Shown: one piece after another, positions 53,344 through 62,205 of the stretch
Numbering within the stretch: the first letter of the stretch is position 1
How the letters are laid out: every line of letters begins with the position of its first letter
Assembly: GCF_001570945.1 (NCBI RefSeq)
Contig: NZ_BCSQ01000010.1
Location: 1-64,000, forward strand
Source of the DNA: Janibacter anophelis NBRC 107843
GTDB taxonomy: Bacteria > Actinomycetota > Actinomycetes > Actinomycetales > Dermatophilaceae
Length of the DNA stretch: 64,000 bases
Reading direction: 5' to 3'
Made by a program: the position numbers and the translations under genes
The notes under the pieces: model-generated
What the model saw: only the letters and a program-made list of their open reading frames with translations
The model's database searches: none
What the model was told of the DNA's origin: nothing

Positions 53344-53790
53344 TCAGGTGGTGGGTTGATCGAGGTGTGCGGCGGACTCGCAGAAGCGCTGGGCGAGCTC
53401 GCGCAGGGTGGCCAGCTCCTCCGGCTCCATGTCGACGGCGTCGTGCAGGCGGCGCTGGATCGCCGCGACCTGCGACTCGAGGTCCCGGCCGGCGGTGGTC
53501 AGGTGGACGGTCACGCGGCGGGCGTCCCCCCCTTCGCGACGACGCTCGACGAGCCCACTGGCCGCCAGCCGTGTGAGCAGGGGGGAGAGGGTCCCGCTGT
53601 CGAGGTGCAGCGCCTCGCCGAGCTCGGAGACGGTCCGGCCGTCGCGCTCCCACAGGGCGAGCAGCGTGACGTACTGGGTGTACGTCAGCCCGATCTCGGC
53701 AAGGGCCTCGCGGTAGGCGGCCGTGGCCGCCCGCGCGGCGGAGTAGAGGGCGAAGCAGATCTGGTGGTCGAGCTGCTGGTTCGTCTGCAC
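53344..53790 (-). CDS. ohrR: OhrR-type MarR regulator
   Basis: A 148-residue MarR protein: CFALYSAARAATAAYREAL with the sensor Cys12, winged HTH LTYTQYVTLLALWERDGRTVSELGEAL, and a second Cys137 in QRFCESA, making it of the two-Cys type. It represses ohr and is inactivated by peroxide. The palindromic operator lies 16-30 bp upstream of the start, so it autoregulates the operon. Confidence 0.93.
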   Translation of the reverse strand: MQTNQQLDHQICFALYSAARAATAAYREALAEIGLTYTQYVTLLALWERDGRTVSELGEALHLDSGTLSPLLTRLAASGLVERRREGGDARRVTVHLTTAGRDLESQVAAIQRRLHDAVDMEPEELATLRELAQRFCESAAHLDQPTT

Positions 53791-53805
53791 CAGACAACTA
53801 TTGCA

Positions 53806-53820
53806 CGCAATTCAATTGCG
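53806..53820. promoter_or_regulatory. OhrR operator
   Basis: CGCAATTCAATTGCG is a perfect 15-bp palindrome around the central C, in an AT-rich patch, like known OhrR boxes. The remaining intergenic DNA to 53982 has no convincing gene. Confidence 0.75.
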
Positions 53821-53982
53821 CACAACATAAAAGCATGCTCGACACGACGGGTGGTCCCACGAGCACATGACGGGGGCGGAGGCGGTCGAGCTCTACCGGC
53901 AGCACATCGCCCGCAGCGACGAGGTGCCAGCGGGCACCAGGACCTCATCGTGACCAGCGGCTGAGGGCGCCGGGTCCGTGCG

Positions 53983-56900
53983 TCAGCCCGGCTGCTCGAC
54001 CGTCTCCTGCACCGGTCCCTCGGCGCTGGTCTCGACGACGGGTTCTCCGTCGGCAGGCGGCATGCCCGGGTCGACGGACTCGGTCGGCGGGGTGGCGAAC
54101 TCGTCCTCGGTGCCCGGACGGTGGTCGGTCCCCGGGTAGCGGCGCAGGTCGAGCGTCACCGGGTAGTCGGTGACCGCCGGTCCCAGGCCGGAGTGCGGCT
54201 CGGGCAGGGTCGAGACGTCGATCGGCCCCGGGGTGTGGTCGCCGGCGACGAAGCGTGCCGACCGTCGTGCCTCGGCCGAGGCGGCGTTGACGGGGAAGCT
54301 GTCGTAGGCCACCCCGCCCGGGTGCGTGACGTGGTGGGTGAAGCCGCCGAGCGAGCGACCGGACCACCGGTCGACGAGGTCGAAGGTCAGCGGACCGTGG
54401 ACACCGATCGTCGGGTGGAGGGCCGAAGGGGGCGCCCACGCCCGGTAGCGCACGCCACCGACGAAGGCGCCGGTGCTCCCCTTCGCCCCGACGGGACCGC
54501 CCCACCCTTGCTCGGCGACGGGGACCATCGGCACGGGCACGCCGTTGCACGTGATGACGTGCCGGCCCTCGACGAGGCCGACGGCGCGCACCTGGACCTT
54601 TTCGACCGACGAGTCGACGTAGCGCGCGGTGCCGAACTGGCTGACCTCCTCGCCGAGGACGTGCCACGGCTCGATGGCCGAGCGCAGCTCGAGCTCGACA
54701 CCGGCGACCGTCGTGTCGCCGAGGCGGGGGAAGCGGAACTCGAGGAAGGCGTCGAACCACGCCGGGTCGATCTGCCCGGCGCCGACCCGCTCGAGGTAGC
54801 GGTTGAGGTCGTCGATGACCTCGCGCAGGTCGGCGGCGACGAAGGCGGGCAGCAGGTACCGGTCGTGCAGGCGGGTGCCCCAGTGCACGAGCGACCCGGT
54901 GTACGGCTCGTCCCAGAAGCGCGCGACGAGCGCCCGCACGAGCAGCGCCTGCAGCAGCGCCATCCGCGGGTGCGGCGGCATCTCGAAGCCGCGCATCTCG
55001 AGCAGCCCGAGCCGGCCGCGCTCCGAGCCGGGCGCGAAGAGCTTGTCGATGCAGAACTCGGCCCGGTGGGTGTTGCCCGTGATGTCGGTGAGCAGGTGCC
55101 GCAGCAGCCGGTCGGCGAGCCAGGGCCGGGTGTCGCGCTTGGGTCGGTGGGTCTCGTCGAGCGGATCGGTGATCGCCGACTCGTCGTGCTCCATGGCGAT
55201 GACGTGCTCGAGCTGGGCGAAGGCGATCTCCAGCTCGTACAGCGACTCCGCGCGACCCTCGTCGACGCGTGGTGCCTGCGAGGTCGGTCCGATGAAGCGC
55301 CCGGAGAAGAGGTAGCTCAGGGCCGGGTGGTGCTGCCAGTAGGTGATGAGCGAGCGCAGCAGGTCGGGTCGGCGCAGCATCGGGCTGTCGGCGGCAGTCG
55401 GACCGCCGAGGGTGAGGTGGTTGCCGCCGCCGGTGCCGGTGTGCGAGCCGTCGAGGTCGAACTTCTCCGTCGACAGGTGGATCTGGCGGGCGTGCTCGTA
55501 CAGGCCCTCGGTCTGCTCGACGAGCTCGCCCCACGAGGCGGTCGGCGCGACGTTGACCTCGATGACGCCGGGGTCGGGCGTCACCGACATCGTGCGGACG
55601 CGGTCGTCGCCGGGCAGCGGGTAGCCCTCGAGGACGACGGGGTGTCCGATCTCGCGCGCGGCCGCCTCGACCGCGGTGACGAGGGCGAGCGCGTCCTCGA
55701 AGTCGCTGACCGGGGGCAGGAAGACGAAGAGGTGCCCGTCGCGGTGCTCCACGGCCAGGGCGGTGCGCGGGGCGTCGTCGATCGGCAGCACCCGGGCGGG
55801 AGGCACGTCGACGTCGGCGAGCGTCGCCGGGTCGAGGGCCGGCAGCGCTCCGTGCGGGGCGAAGGGGGACCGCTCCGGGACCACCGGCCCCTCGCTCCAG
55901 GCGATGGAGGACAACGGCAACCGCAGGCCGGCGGGCGAGTCGCCGGGCACGAGCGCGAGGAACCCGCGGCGGGTGCGCCAGGTCGTCGTGGCCCAGCCCT
56001 CGCCGTCCGGAGCGGGGAAGATCGGCAGCACCCATGCGGCGGGGGTGTCGGGGTCGACCTCGGTGTCGATCCGGGCGAGCGCGGCGGCGCGGCGGGCCTC
56101 GTCGGAGGCCTCCTCGTCGTCGGGTGCCAGGTCGCCGGGGGTGGGCGCCTCACCGGCCGGCCGGCGGGCCTCCTGGGCCAGTCGCTGCAGCGGGTCCTCG
56201 ACGGCGGCGACGAGCTGCTCGACGGGGACCCCGGCACGTCGGGCGATGCCCACGGCCAGGTCACGGGCAGCGGCGGCGGCCGCGGGCGAGGTCGAGTCCT
56301 CGCGCTCCGGGCCCCACGGGTCGTCGAGCAGCTCGGGGTCGTGCCAGAGCGGCTGACCGTCGAGCCGGGTCGACAGCCCGATCTGCCAGCGCGGCAGCGG
56401 CTCGCCGGGGTACCACTTGCCCTGGCCGTGGTGGCGCAGCGTGCCGGGCTCGGACAGGCGTCGGGCGAGCGCCATGGCGAGCTCGCGCTTCTGCTCGCCG
56501 TCGGCGGCGGTGTGCCACTGCGGGTCCTTGGTGCCACCGGCGGCGACGAAGGTGGGCTCGCCACCCATCGTCAGGCGCACGTCGCCCTGCGTCAGCAGGT
56601 CGTCGACGGCCTCGCCGAGCTCGGTGATCCGGGTCCACTGCTCGTCGCTCACCGGCCGCGTGACCCGCGGGTCCTCGGCGAAGCGGGTGACGGTGTTGGC
56701 GAAGTCGAAGGTGACCTGCGTCGGCGCGGTCGCCCCGCTGATCGGAGCAGCGGAGACCGGGTGCGGGGTGCAGGCGAGCGGGATGTGCCCCTCACCGCAC
56801 AGCAGGCCGGACGTCGCGTCGAGCCCGATCCAGCCGGCGCCGGGGATGTAGACCTCGGCCCACGCGTGCAGGTCGGTGAAGTCCTCCGCCGGTCCGTCGA

Positions 56901-57615
56901 GGCCCTCCGCCCCGACGGCGCCCTGGTCCGCGGTCAGCTGCACGAGGTACCCGGAGACGAAGCGCGCTGCCAGGCCGAGCTGCCGCAGCGCGGAGACGAG
57001 CAGCCAGGCGCTGTCGCGGCAGGAGCCGATGCCGCGCTCGAGGGTGCGCTGGGGGGTCTGCACGCCGGCCTCGAGCCGGACGGTGTAGTCGACCCGCTCG
57101 CGCACCGCCCGGTTGAGCCCGACGATGAAGTCGACGATGCGCGTCCCCTCACCGATCGCCGCATCGCGCGGCGCCGTGAGGACCGACGGCAGGACCTCCT
57201 CGAGCCAGGCGCTCACCTCGGCGGCGGGTCCGCTCCCTTCGTCCCCGTCGTCGACGGGCTGGAGGTAGGGCGCCAGGTCGGCACGCACCTGCTCCGGGTA
57301 GGCGAAGGGGAAGGTCGCGGCCCAGTCCTCGACGAAGAAGTCGAAGGGGTTGATGACCGTCATGTCCGCCGTCAGGTCGACGGTGATGTCGAGCCGGGAG
57401 ACCTTGTCGGGGAAGACCACCCGCGCCAGCCAGTTGCCGAAGGGGTCCTGCTGCCAGTTGAGGAAGTGCTCCGCCGGCTCGATCCGCAGCGCGTAGCTCG
57501 GGATGGGTGTGCGCGAGTGCGGGGCCGGCCGCAGGCGGATCGTGTGCGGGTAGACGTGGACCGGCTCGGCGAACTCGTAGGACGTGCGGTGCTCGAGGGC
57601 AACTCGGATGGTCAC
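53983..57615 (-). CDS. Transglutaminase-like/DUF2126 protein
   Basis: A 1210-residue protein. Residues 1-130 are the bacterial transglutaminase N-terminal region. The protease-like core has a Cys/His/Asp triad: Cys199 (GIGSCRDSAW), His250 (DLHAWAEVYIP) and Asp266 (GLDATSG). The rest is the large DUF2126 domain with TMGGEPTFV and GGGNHLTLGG. This family usually sits beside an alpha-E protein and a circularly permuted ATP-grasp gene, and is thought to act on a peptide, but neither is in the window. GTG 57615 fixes the start; a longer reading to 58080 would overlap the lipoprotein gene at 57692. It is 76 bp after the lipoprotein array, same strand. Confidence 0.9.
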   Translation of the reverse strand: MTIRVALEHRTSYEFAEPVHVYPHTIRLRPAPHSRTPIPSYALRIEPAEHFLNWQQDPFGNWLARVVFPDKVSRLDITVDLTADMTVINPFDFFVEDWAATFPFAYPEQVRADLAPYLQPVDDGDEGSGPAAEVSAWLEEVLPSVLTAPRDAAIGEGTRIVDFIVGLNRAVRERVDYTVRLEAGVQTPQRTLERGIGSCRDSAWLLVSALRQLGLAARFVSGYLVQLTADQGAVGAEGLDGPAEDFTDLHAWAEVYIPGAGWIGLDATSGLLCGEGHIPLACTPHPVSAAPISGATAPTQVTFDFANTVTRFAEDPRVTRPVSDEQWTRITELGEAVDDLLTQGDVRLTMGGEPTFVAAGGTKDPQWHTAADGEQKRELAMALARRLSEPGTLRHHGQGKWYPGEPLPRWQIGLSTRLDGQPLWHDPELLDDPWGPEREDSTSPAAAAAARDLAVGIARRAGVPVEQLVAAVEDPLQRLAQEARRPAGEAPTPGDLAPDDEEASDEARRAAALARIDTEVDPDTPAAWVLPIFPAPDGEGWATTTWRTRRGFLALVPGDSPAGLRLPLSSIAWSEGPVVPERSPFAPHGALPALDPATLADVDVPPARVLPIDDAPRTALAVEHRDGHLFVFLPPVSDFEDALALVTAVEAAAREIGHPVVLEGYPLPGDDRVRTMSVTPDPGVIEVNVAPTASWGELVEQTEGLYEHARQIHLSTEKFDLDGSHTGTGGGNHLTLGGPTAADSPMLRRPDLLRSLITYWQHHPALSYLFSGRFIGPTSQAPRVDEGRAESLYELEIAFAQLEHVIAMEHDESAITDPLDETHRPKRDTRPWLADRLLRHLLTDITGNTHRAEFCIDKLFAPGSERGRLGLLEMRGFEMPPHPRMALLQALLVRALVARFWDEPYTGSLVHWGTRLHDRYLLPAFVAADLREVIDDLNRYLERVGAGQIDPAWFDAFLEFRFPRLGDTTVAGVELELRSAIEPWHVLGEEVSQFGTARYVDSSVEKVQVRAVGLVEGRHVITCNGVPVPMVPVAEQGWGGPVGAKGSTGAFVGGVRYRAWAPPSALHPTIGVHGPLTFDLVDRWSGRSLGGFTHHVTHPGGVAYDSFPVNAASAEARRSARFVAGDHTPGPIDVSTLPEPHSGLGPAVTDYPVTLDLRRYPGTDHRPGTEDEFATPPTESVDPGMPPADGEPVVETSAEGPVQETVEQPG

Positions 57616-57691
57616 CCGCCCACTGTAGGTCCGCAGGGGTCGGTCAGGTGGTGGGGCGGCTACCGGCGAGCGGTGCGGTGCGTGCCGGCGG

Positions 57692-58414
57692 TCACTGCTG
57701 CTCCAGCTTGGAGATGGTCGTGCGGACGGCGTGCTCCGTGACGGCCGGGTCGGGCGGGTCGTCCATCGACACGTGCGAGACGGACACGGAGTTGTGCCCG
57801 AGCTTGATCGCGACGACGTCGAGCCGGACCGTCCGCGGCCCTCTGTCACTCGGTGCCTCGAAGGTGAACCGGTAGGCGAGCGTGCGGTCCCCGAGCACGG
57901 GGAAGGACAGCGGGGAGGTCTGGTACTCCAGCCACGTCTCCTTGTCGTACCGCAGCTTGAAGCTGGCGCAGTCCGCGACGGCGTCGCCGGCCTTGTCGTA
58001 GAGCTCGTCGGGTGCGATCGACTCGTGGGAGGTGATGGACACGGAGATGAAGTCGATGGTCGAGACGGCTTCCTGGGCATAGTCGGCCCTGGCGCGCGCG
58101 TGCTCGGTGTCCGCGAGCTCGTCCCATCCCGGACCGGTCCGGGCGAGCTGAGCGCAGTGGGTCGGGTCGAAGTGCTCGACCTCCGACCCGGACGTGGCGC
58201 CGTCGTCGTCGGCGCGCCAGGAGTCTCCGATCTCCCCGGAGGTCGGCAGTGCGGACTGCAGGGCCTCCTGCTCCATGAGCCGGCCGGCGCCCGTCGGCTC
58301 GACCCCGGGCGTGGGGGTGGGCTCGTCCCGGGCCAGCGTCGGGATGCAGCCGGCGAGCGAGAGGGCCGCGACAGTGGCAGTCGCCGCGACGAAGGGGGTG
58401 GACCTGCGCCTCAC
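57692..58414 (-). CDS. Array lipoprotein 8 (last, nearest the transglutaminase)
   Basis: 240 residues: signal and LAGC with Cys23. After a spacer come SALPTSGEIGDSW, Cys in PTHCAQLAR, SHESIAPDELYDKAG, Cys in VADCASF, then FPVLGDRTLAYRF and IKLGHNSVSV. It shares the layout of the other seven but is among the most diverged. Its start overlaps the stop of the preceding member by four bases (58411-58414). Possibly a PknH-sensor-type fold; that is inference. Confidence 0.75.
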   Translation of the reverse strand: MRRRSTPFVAATATVAALSLAGCIPTLARDEPTPTPGVEPTGAGRLMEQEALQSALPTSGEIGDSWRADDDGATSGSEVEHFDPTHCAQLARTGPGWDELADTEHARARADYAQEAVSTIDFISVSITSHESIAPDELYDKAGDAVADCASFKLRYDKETWLEYQTSPLSFPVLGDRTLAYRFTFEAPSDRGPRTVRLDVVAIKLGHNSVSVSHVSMDDPPDPAVTEHAVRTTISKLEQQ

Positions 58415-59190
58415 CCTTGCTCCTCGAGGCCGGCGACCGCGGCGCGTGCGGCCTTTTCGGTCACCCCGACGTTGGGCGTGCCGTTGTAGGTGCCGTTGGC
58501 GACCGAGACGGTGTTTTGGCCGACCTTGATGATGACGAAGTCGATGGTCATCGTCTCGAAGGTCTGCTGGATCGTCAGCCGCAGCGCGAGGGTGCGGTCA
58601 CCGAGCTGGGGGAACCCGAGTGGCGTCGCCTCGTACGAGCTGGTGTTGCCCGTGTCCTCCTGCTTGACGTCGAAGTCCGGGCAGTCGGCGATGAGCGCTC
58701 CGGCCTCGTCGAAGAGCCGGGTCGGGTACGGGTCGTCGAAGGAGTAGGCCCACACCGCCATGTGGTCGCGTCGCGTGCCGGGCGGTGGGGGGTTGTCGTC
58801 GCGCTGGAGGTTCACCTGGGCCCGGGCGCGCTGCGTCCGCATCACCTCGTCCCACCCGGGGCCCTTCTGCAGCAGGGGCGCGCACGACGAGGGGGTGACC
58901 TGGGCCGCTTGGGTCTCGGAGACGGTCTTGGCCGGGTCGTCCTCCCAGCCGGCCCCGAGGTCACCGGCCGAGGGGAGGGCGGCGCGCAGCTCCCCTTCGT
59001 CCATCGGCCGGCCGGCACCGGTGAGGGTGCCGAGGTCCTCGGAGGTGGCGCTGGACCCGGGCGTCGCCGTGGTGGTCGACGGCGTCGACGTCCCCGTGGT
59101 CGTGGGCTGGATGCGCTCTCGCAGACCGCAGCCCGACAGAGCCACGGCCACGGCGGCGGTGACGGCCAGGGCGCGCGTCGAGCGGGTCAC
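58411..59190 (-). CDS. Array lipoprotein 7
   Basis: 259 residues: LSGC with Cys21, then a Thr-rich spacer. AALPSAGDLGAGW, Cys in SSCAPLL, the pair DDPYPTRLFDEAG, Cys in IADCPDF, FPQLGDRTLALRL and IKVGQNTVSV. Four-base overlaps at both ends tie it to neighbours (ATGA 59187-59190 upstream). The longest member because of its spacer. Confidence 0.75.
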   Translation of the reverse strand: MTRSTRALAVTAAVAVALSGCGLRERIQPTTTGTSTPSTTTATPGSSATSEDLGTLTGAGRPMDEGELRAALPSAGDLGAGWEDDPAKTVSETQAAQVTPSSCAPLLQKGPGWDEVMRTQRARAQVNLQRDDNPPPPGTRRDHMAVWAYSFDDPYPTRLFDEAGALIADCPDFDVKQEDTGNTSSYEATPLGFPQLGDRTLALRLTIQQTFETMTIDFVIIKVGQNTVSVANGTYNGTPNVGVTEKAARAAVAGLEEQG

Positions 59191-59897
59191 AGGGCGGTGA
59201 GGTTGTCGACGGTGGCCCGGGTGAAGCTCTCCACCGCGGTGGGGTCGTACTCCGATGCCGGGCCCGAGCTGTACACGACGTAGACGAGGTTGTTGCCGAC
59301 GGACGAGGCCGCGAGGTGGATGACCCCGCCCTCGAAGATGTCACCCTCGGTCGTGGACTCGACGCGGGTCGAGTAGGAGCGGTCACCCATCTGCGGGAAG
59401 GTCACCGGAGACAGCTTCCACGACGTCGGGCCCTGGCTGTCGATGAGCTGGAAGGTGCCGCAGGCTCCCTGGGCGGCGCCGGCGTCGTCGAAGAGCTTGT
59501 CCGGCACCGCGGTGTCGTGGCTCGTGACGGTCACCGAGAGGAAGCCGCCGTTGTCGCCGACGAACTCGCGCTTGACCGCGGCCTGCTCGTGGGTCTTGAG
59601 GTCGGTGCCTGCGGCGCCGGCGAGCCGCAGGTCGAGGCAGCTCGCCGGGTAGGCGGTGGCCTCGGGGTCGCTCTGGTCGGCGCCGTTGCCGCTGTCGGGG
59701 TCGACGGAGAAGCCTTGGGGCTGTTGCTCCACACGGGGCAGCACGCCGCTCAGCTGTTCCTCGTCGAGCTGGCCGGCGCCCACCCGCGTGGCGTCACCGT
59801 CGCCTCCGTCGTCGGCGAGCGTGGGCACGCACCCGGTGAGCAGTGCCAGTGCAGCGAGCGTGGCGGCGCCACGCCGTGCGGTGCGGGATGTCCCCAT
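59187..59897 (-). CDS. Array lipoprotein 6
   Basis: 236 residues: LTGC with Cys23; VLPRVEQQPQGF, Cys in PASCLDLRL, Cys in GACGTF, GDRSYSTRV and SSVGNNLVYV. The most diverged in the middle. AAGGGGAAGGA just before the start, with a TAGTCT hexamer about 33 bases upstream, suggests that its 107-bp upstream gap (59898-60004) holds a promoter for members 6-8. Confidence 0.72.
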   Translation of the reverse strand: MGTSRTARRGAATLAALALLTGCVPTLADDGGDGDATRVGAGQLDEEQLSGVLPRVEQQPQGFSVDPDSGNGADQSDPEATAYPASCLDLRLAGAAGTDLKTHEQAAVKREFVGDNGGFLSVTVTSHDTAVPDKLFDDAGAAQGACGTFQLIDSQGPTSWKLSPVTFPQMGDRSYSTRVESTTEGDIFEGGVIHLAASSVGNNLVYVVYSSGPASEYDPTAVESFTRATVDNLTAL

Positions 59898-60004
59898 GTC
59901 CTTCCCCTTACGTCGGCCGCCGCCCAGACTACGGCCACGCCCGGCGGCGGGGGCGGGTGAGATTGCTCAGGCGGGCTCACCGCCCGGTGGTGACGACGAC
60001 CCGG

Positions 60005-60733
60005 TCAGCGCTCCAGCCGGTCGAGCACACCCTCGGCCGTGCGCTCGAGCAGGTCCTCGTTGTCCTCGCGGTACCCGGTCACCATGCTCACGTGGAGCAG
60101 GTTGTGGCCACTGCTCACCCACAGGTGGTCCACGGCGATGTCGTGCATGCGGTCGCCGACGCGCACGCCCAGGCTCTGGTCGCCCAGCAGGGGGATGGGG
60201 GTGGTCTTCGCCTCCCACGGGCCGGTCTCGGTGTCGTTGGACGTGACGGTGTACGTGGCGCACTCGCCCACGGCGGCTCCCGCCTCGTCGAGGTGGGCGC
60301 GCGGGTAGGGCTCGTCGTGGGTCCACATCTCGACGGTGAGCAGGCTGACGCCGCTCACCCCGGAGGTCGCCGAGTAGCGCCTCTGGTCGGCCGCGGTCAT
60401 GTGCTCGCGGCGGAAGGTGCGCATCTGCGGGGTGTTCAGCTCCACGGCCAGGCAGGCGGCTGGGTCCGCGGTTTCGGTGCGCTCCTCCTCGGGGTCCCGG
60501 CCACCGGGGTCGGCCGCGAAGTTGGTGGGGACCTCCTTGACGTTCGGCAGGGCGGCGGTCAGCTCGGAGCCGGTCAGCTCCTGCTGCGCCGGGCCGAGCG
60601 GCTCCGGGGTCTCGGTGACGGTGACGGTCGAGGTGGGGTCGCCGCCCGGCCCGCCGACGCAGCCGGCGAGGAGCGCCGGTGCGAGCACGGCGGCGAGGGC
60701 CGGGGCGACGAGACGGGAGGGGCGCACGGTCAC
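60005..60733 (-). CDS. Array lipoprotein 5
   Basis: 242 residues: LAGC with Cys25; LTAALPNVKEVPTNF, Cys in AACLAVELNTP, WTHDEPYPRAHLDEAG, Cys in GECATY, LLGDQSLGVRVG and VSSGHNLLHVSMVTGY. Closest in C-terminal wording to members 3 and 4. It overlaps member 4 by four bases and is followed by a 107-bp gap. Confidence 0.75.
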   Translation of the reverse strand: MTVRPSRLVAPALAAVLAPALLAGCVGGPGGDPTSTVTVTETPEPLGPAQQELTGSELTAALPNVKEVPTNFAADPGGRDPEEERTETADPAACLAVELNTPQMRTFRREHMTAADQRRYSATSGVSGVSLLTVEMWTHDEPYPRAHLDEAGAAVGECATYTVTSNDTETGPWEAKTTPIPLLGDQSLGVRVGDRMHDIAVDHLWVSSGHNLLHVSMVTGYREDNEDLLERTAEGVLDRLER

Positions 60734-61470
60734 GTCGCCAGGTCGTCGAGCACGCCCTGCGCGTACTTCCGCAGCCGCTCGTCATTGGTCAGCTCGTAGG
60801 TGGTCAGCATGGTGACGACGACGACCGTGTGCCCACTGCGCACCCACAGGTAGTCGTGGGCGAGGTCGACCTCCGGCCGGCCGATGCGCACGCCGAAGCT
60901 CTGGTCGCCCACGGCCGGGGTGGGGATGGAGGAGGCGTGCCACTCGGCGCGCGAGGACTCCTTGGTCGCCTGGCTGATGTGGTTGGCGCACTCGTCCAGC
61001 ACGGCCCCGGCCGTGTCGAAGAACTCCTTGGGGTACGGCTCGTCGTAGGTGCGCGCGGCGACGCCGATGCGGGGCTTGGGGCGGTCGCCGTCCTCCTGCT
61101 CGTAGTAGACGCTGGCCGATCCTGTCTTGTGCGCCTCCTCGAAGGTGCGCTGCTCGGGCGTGTCCATGTAGAGCGCGAGGCAGGACGCGGGCTCTGCGGT
61201 CCGCGTGTCCTCGGAGGGCTTCGCCTCGAACTCCACCCAACCGCGGGGCGCCTCGTCGCGCGTCGGCAGCGCGGCCTCGAGCTGCTTGAGGGTCTTGGGC
61301 TCCTGCTCGGGCCGGTCGATGGCCTCGGCCGTCGGGGTCGAGGAGCTGGTGGCGGCGCTCGCCGAGGAGCTGGCGGAGGTGGGTGCGTCGGCCGAGGTCT
61401 GACCGCCGCACGCGGTGAGGGCGAGCGCGGCGATGGCGAAGGGGGCGACCCGGCTCCACGTGCGGGTCAC
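60730..61470 (-). CDS. Array lipoprotein 4
   Basis: 246 residues: LTAC with Cys21, Ser/Ala/Thr spacer; EAALPTRDEAPRGW, Cys in SCLALYMDTPEQ, TYDEPYPKEFFDTAG, Cys in DECANH, VGDQSFGVRIGRP and VRSGHTVVVV. GTG start overlaps the stop of member 3 (GTGA). Shares many positions with member 3, suggesting a recent duplication. Confidence 0.75.
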   Translation of the reverse strand: MTRTWSRVAPFAIAALALTACGGQTSADAPTSASSSASAATSSSTPTAEAIDRPEQEPKTLKQLEAALPTRDEAPRGWVEFEAKPSEDTRTAEPASCLALYMDTPEQRTFEEAHKTGSASVYYEQEDGDRPKPRIGVAARTYDEPYPKEFFDTAGAVLDECANHISQATKESSRAEWHASSIPTPAVGDQSFGVRIGRPEVDLAHDYLWVRSGHTVVVVTMLTTYELTNDERLRKYAQGVLDDLAT

Positions 61471-62201
61471 GACGTGCCCTTCTTCAGCTCGTCGACGATG
61501 CCCTGCGTGTACTTCTGCAGTCGCTGGTCGTTGCTCTGCCGGTAGCCGGTGATCATGCGGGCGTGGATGAGGTTGTGGCCGCTGCGGACCCACATGTAGT
61601 CGATCGCGAGGTCGACGTCGGGGCGCCCGATGCGCACGCCGAAGCTCTGGTCGCCGACGGTCGGCGTCGGGATCGCGTCCGCCTGCCACTCGCCGGGCGA
61701 GTCGTCCGGCGAGATCTGGGTGGTGTGGTCCTGGCACTCGGCGAGCGCGGCACCGGCCTGGTCGAAGAACTCCTGGGGGAAGGGCTCGTCGAAGCTCCAG
61801 ATGGCGATCGAGATCCCCGGCGAGCCGGGCTCGCCCGGTCGCGAGGAGAACCGGATGGCGCCGCTGTCGCCGCCGTGCTCCTTGGTGAAGTCGCGTTGCT
61901 CCTGGGTGGACATGTAGAGGGCGAGGCAGGACTCGGGGTCGGTCGTGCGCTGGCTGACCGTCGTCGTGTCGAAGCCGCGCTTGTCGATGCGGAACCCTCG
62001 GGGCGCCTCGTCCTCGGACGGCAGGGCCGCCATGATCTCGTCCTCCGTCAGCTGGCGCTGCTCGGGGCCCGCCTCCTGCGGCTCGGGGGTCTTGGTGACC
62101 GTGACCGTGGAGGGAGTGGCCGCCGGGGTGTCCTCCCCGCACGCCGCGAGCGGCAGGGCGAGGGTGGCGGCGAGGACGAAGGGGGTGAGGCGGCGCTTCA
62201 T
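61467..62201 (-). CDS. Array lipoprotein 3
   Basis: 244 residues: LAAC with Cys21; MAALPSEDEAPRGF, Cys in SCLALYMSTQEQ, SFDEPFPQEFFDQAG, Cys in AECQDH, VGDQSFGVRIGRP and VRSGHNLIHARMITGY. Its nearest relative is member 4. Four bases separate it from the stop of member 2, so it is in the same operon. Confidence 0.75.
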   Translation of the reverse strand: MKRRLTPFVLAATLALPLAACGEDTPAATPSTVTVTKTPEPQEAGPEQRQLTEDEIMAALPSEDEAPRGFRIDKRGFDTTTVSQRTTDPESCLALYMSTQEQRDFTKEHGGDSGAIRFSSRPGEPGSPGISIAIWSFDEPFPQEFFDQAGAALAECQDHTTQISPDDSPGEWQADAIPTPTVGDQSFGVRIGRPDVDLAIDYMWVRSGHNLIHARMITGYRQSNDQRLQKYTQGIVDELKKGTS

Positions 62202-62205
62202 GCCG

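Noticed and set aside
53867-53953. 28-codon ORF between ohrR and the transglutaminase gene
   Set aside because: It has no ribosome site and no recognisable product; it could be a gene remnant but I cannot support it.
54121-57741. 1206-codon open frame on the + strand
   Set aside because: It is the complement of the transglutaminase/DUF2126 gene; its translation is low-complexity (Arg/Gly/Asp/Glu) with no known motif, an effect of high GC at third positions.
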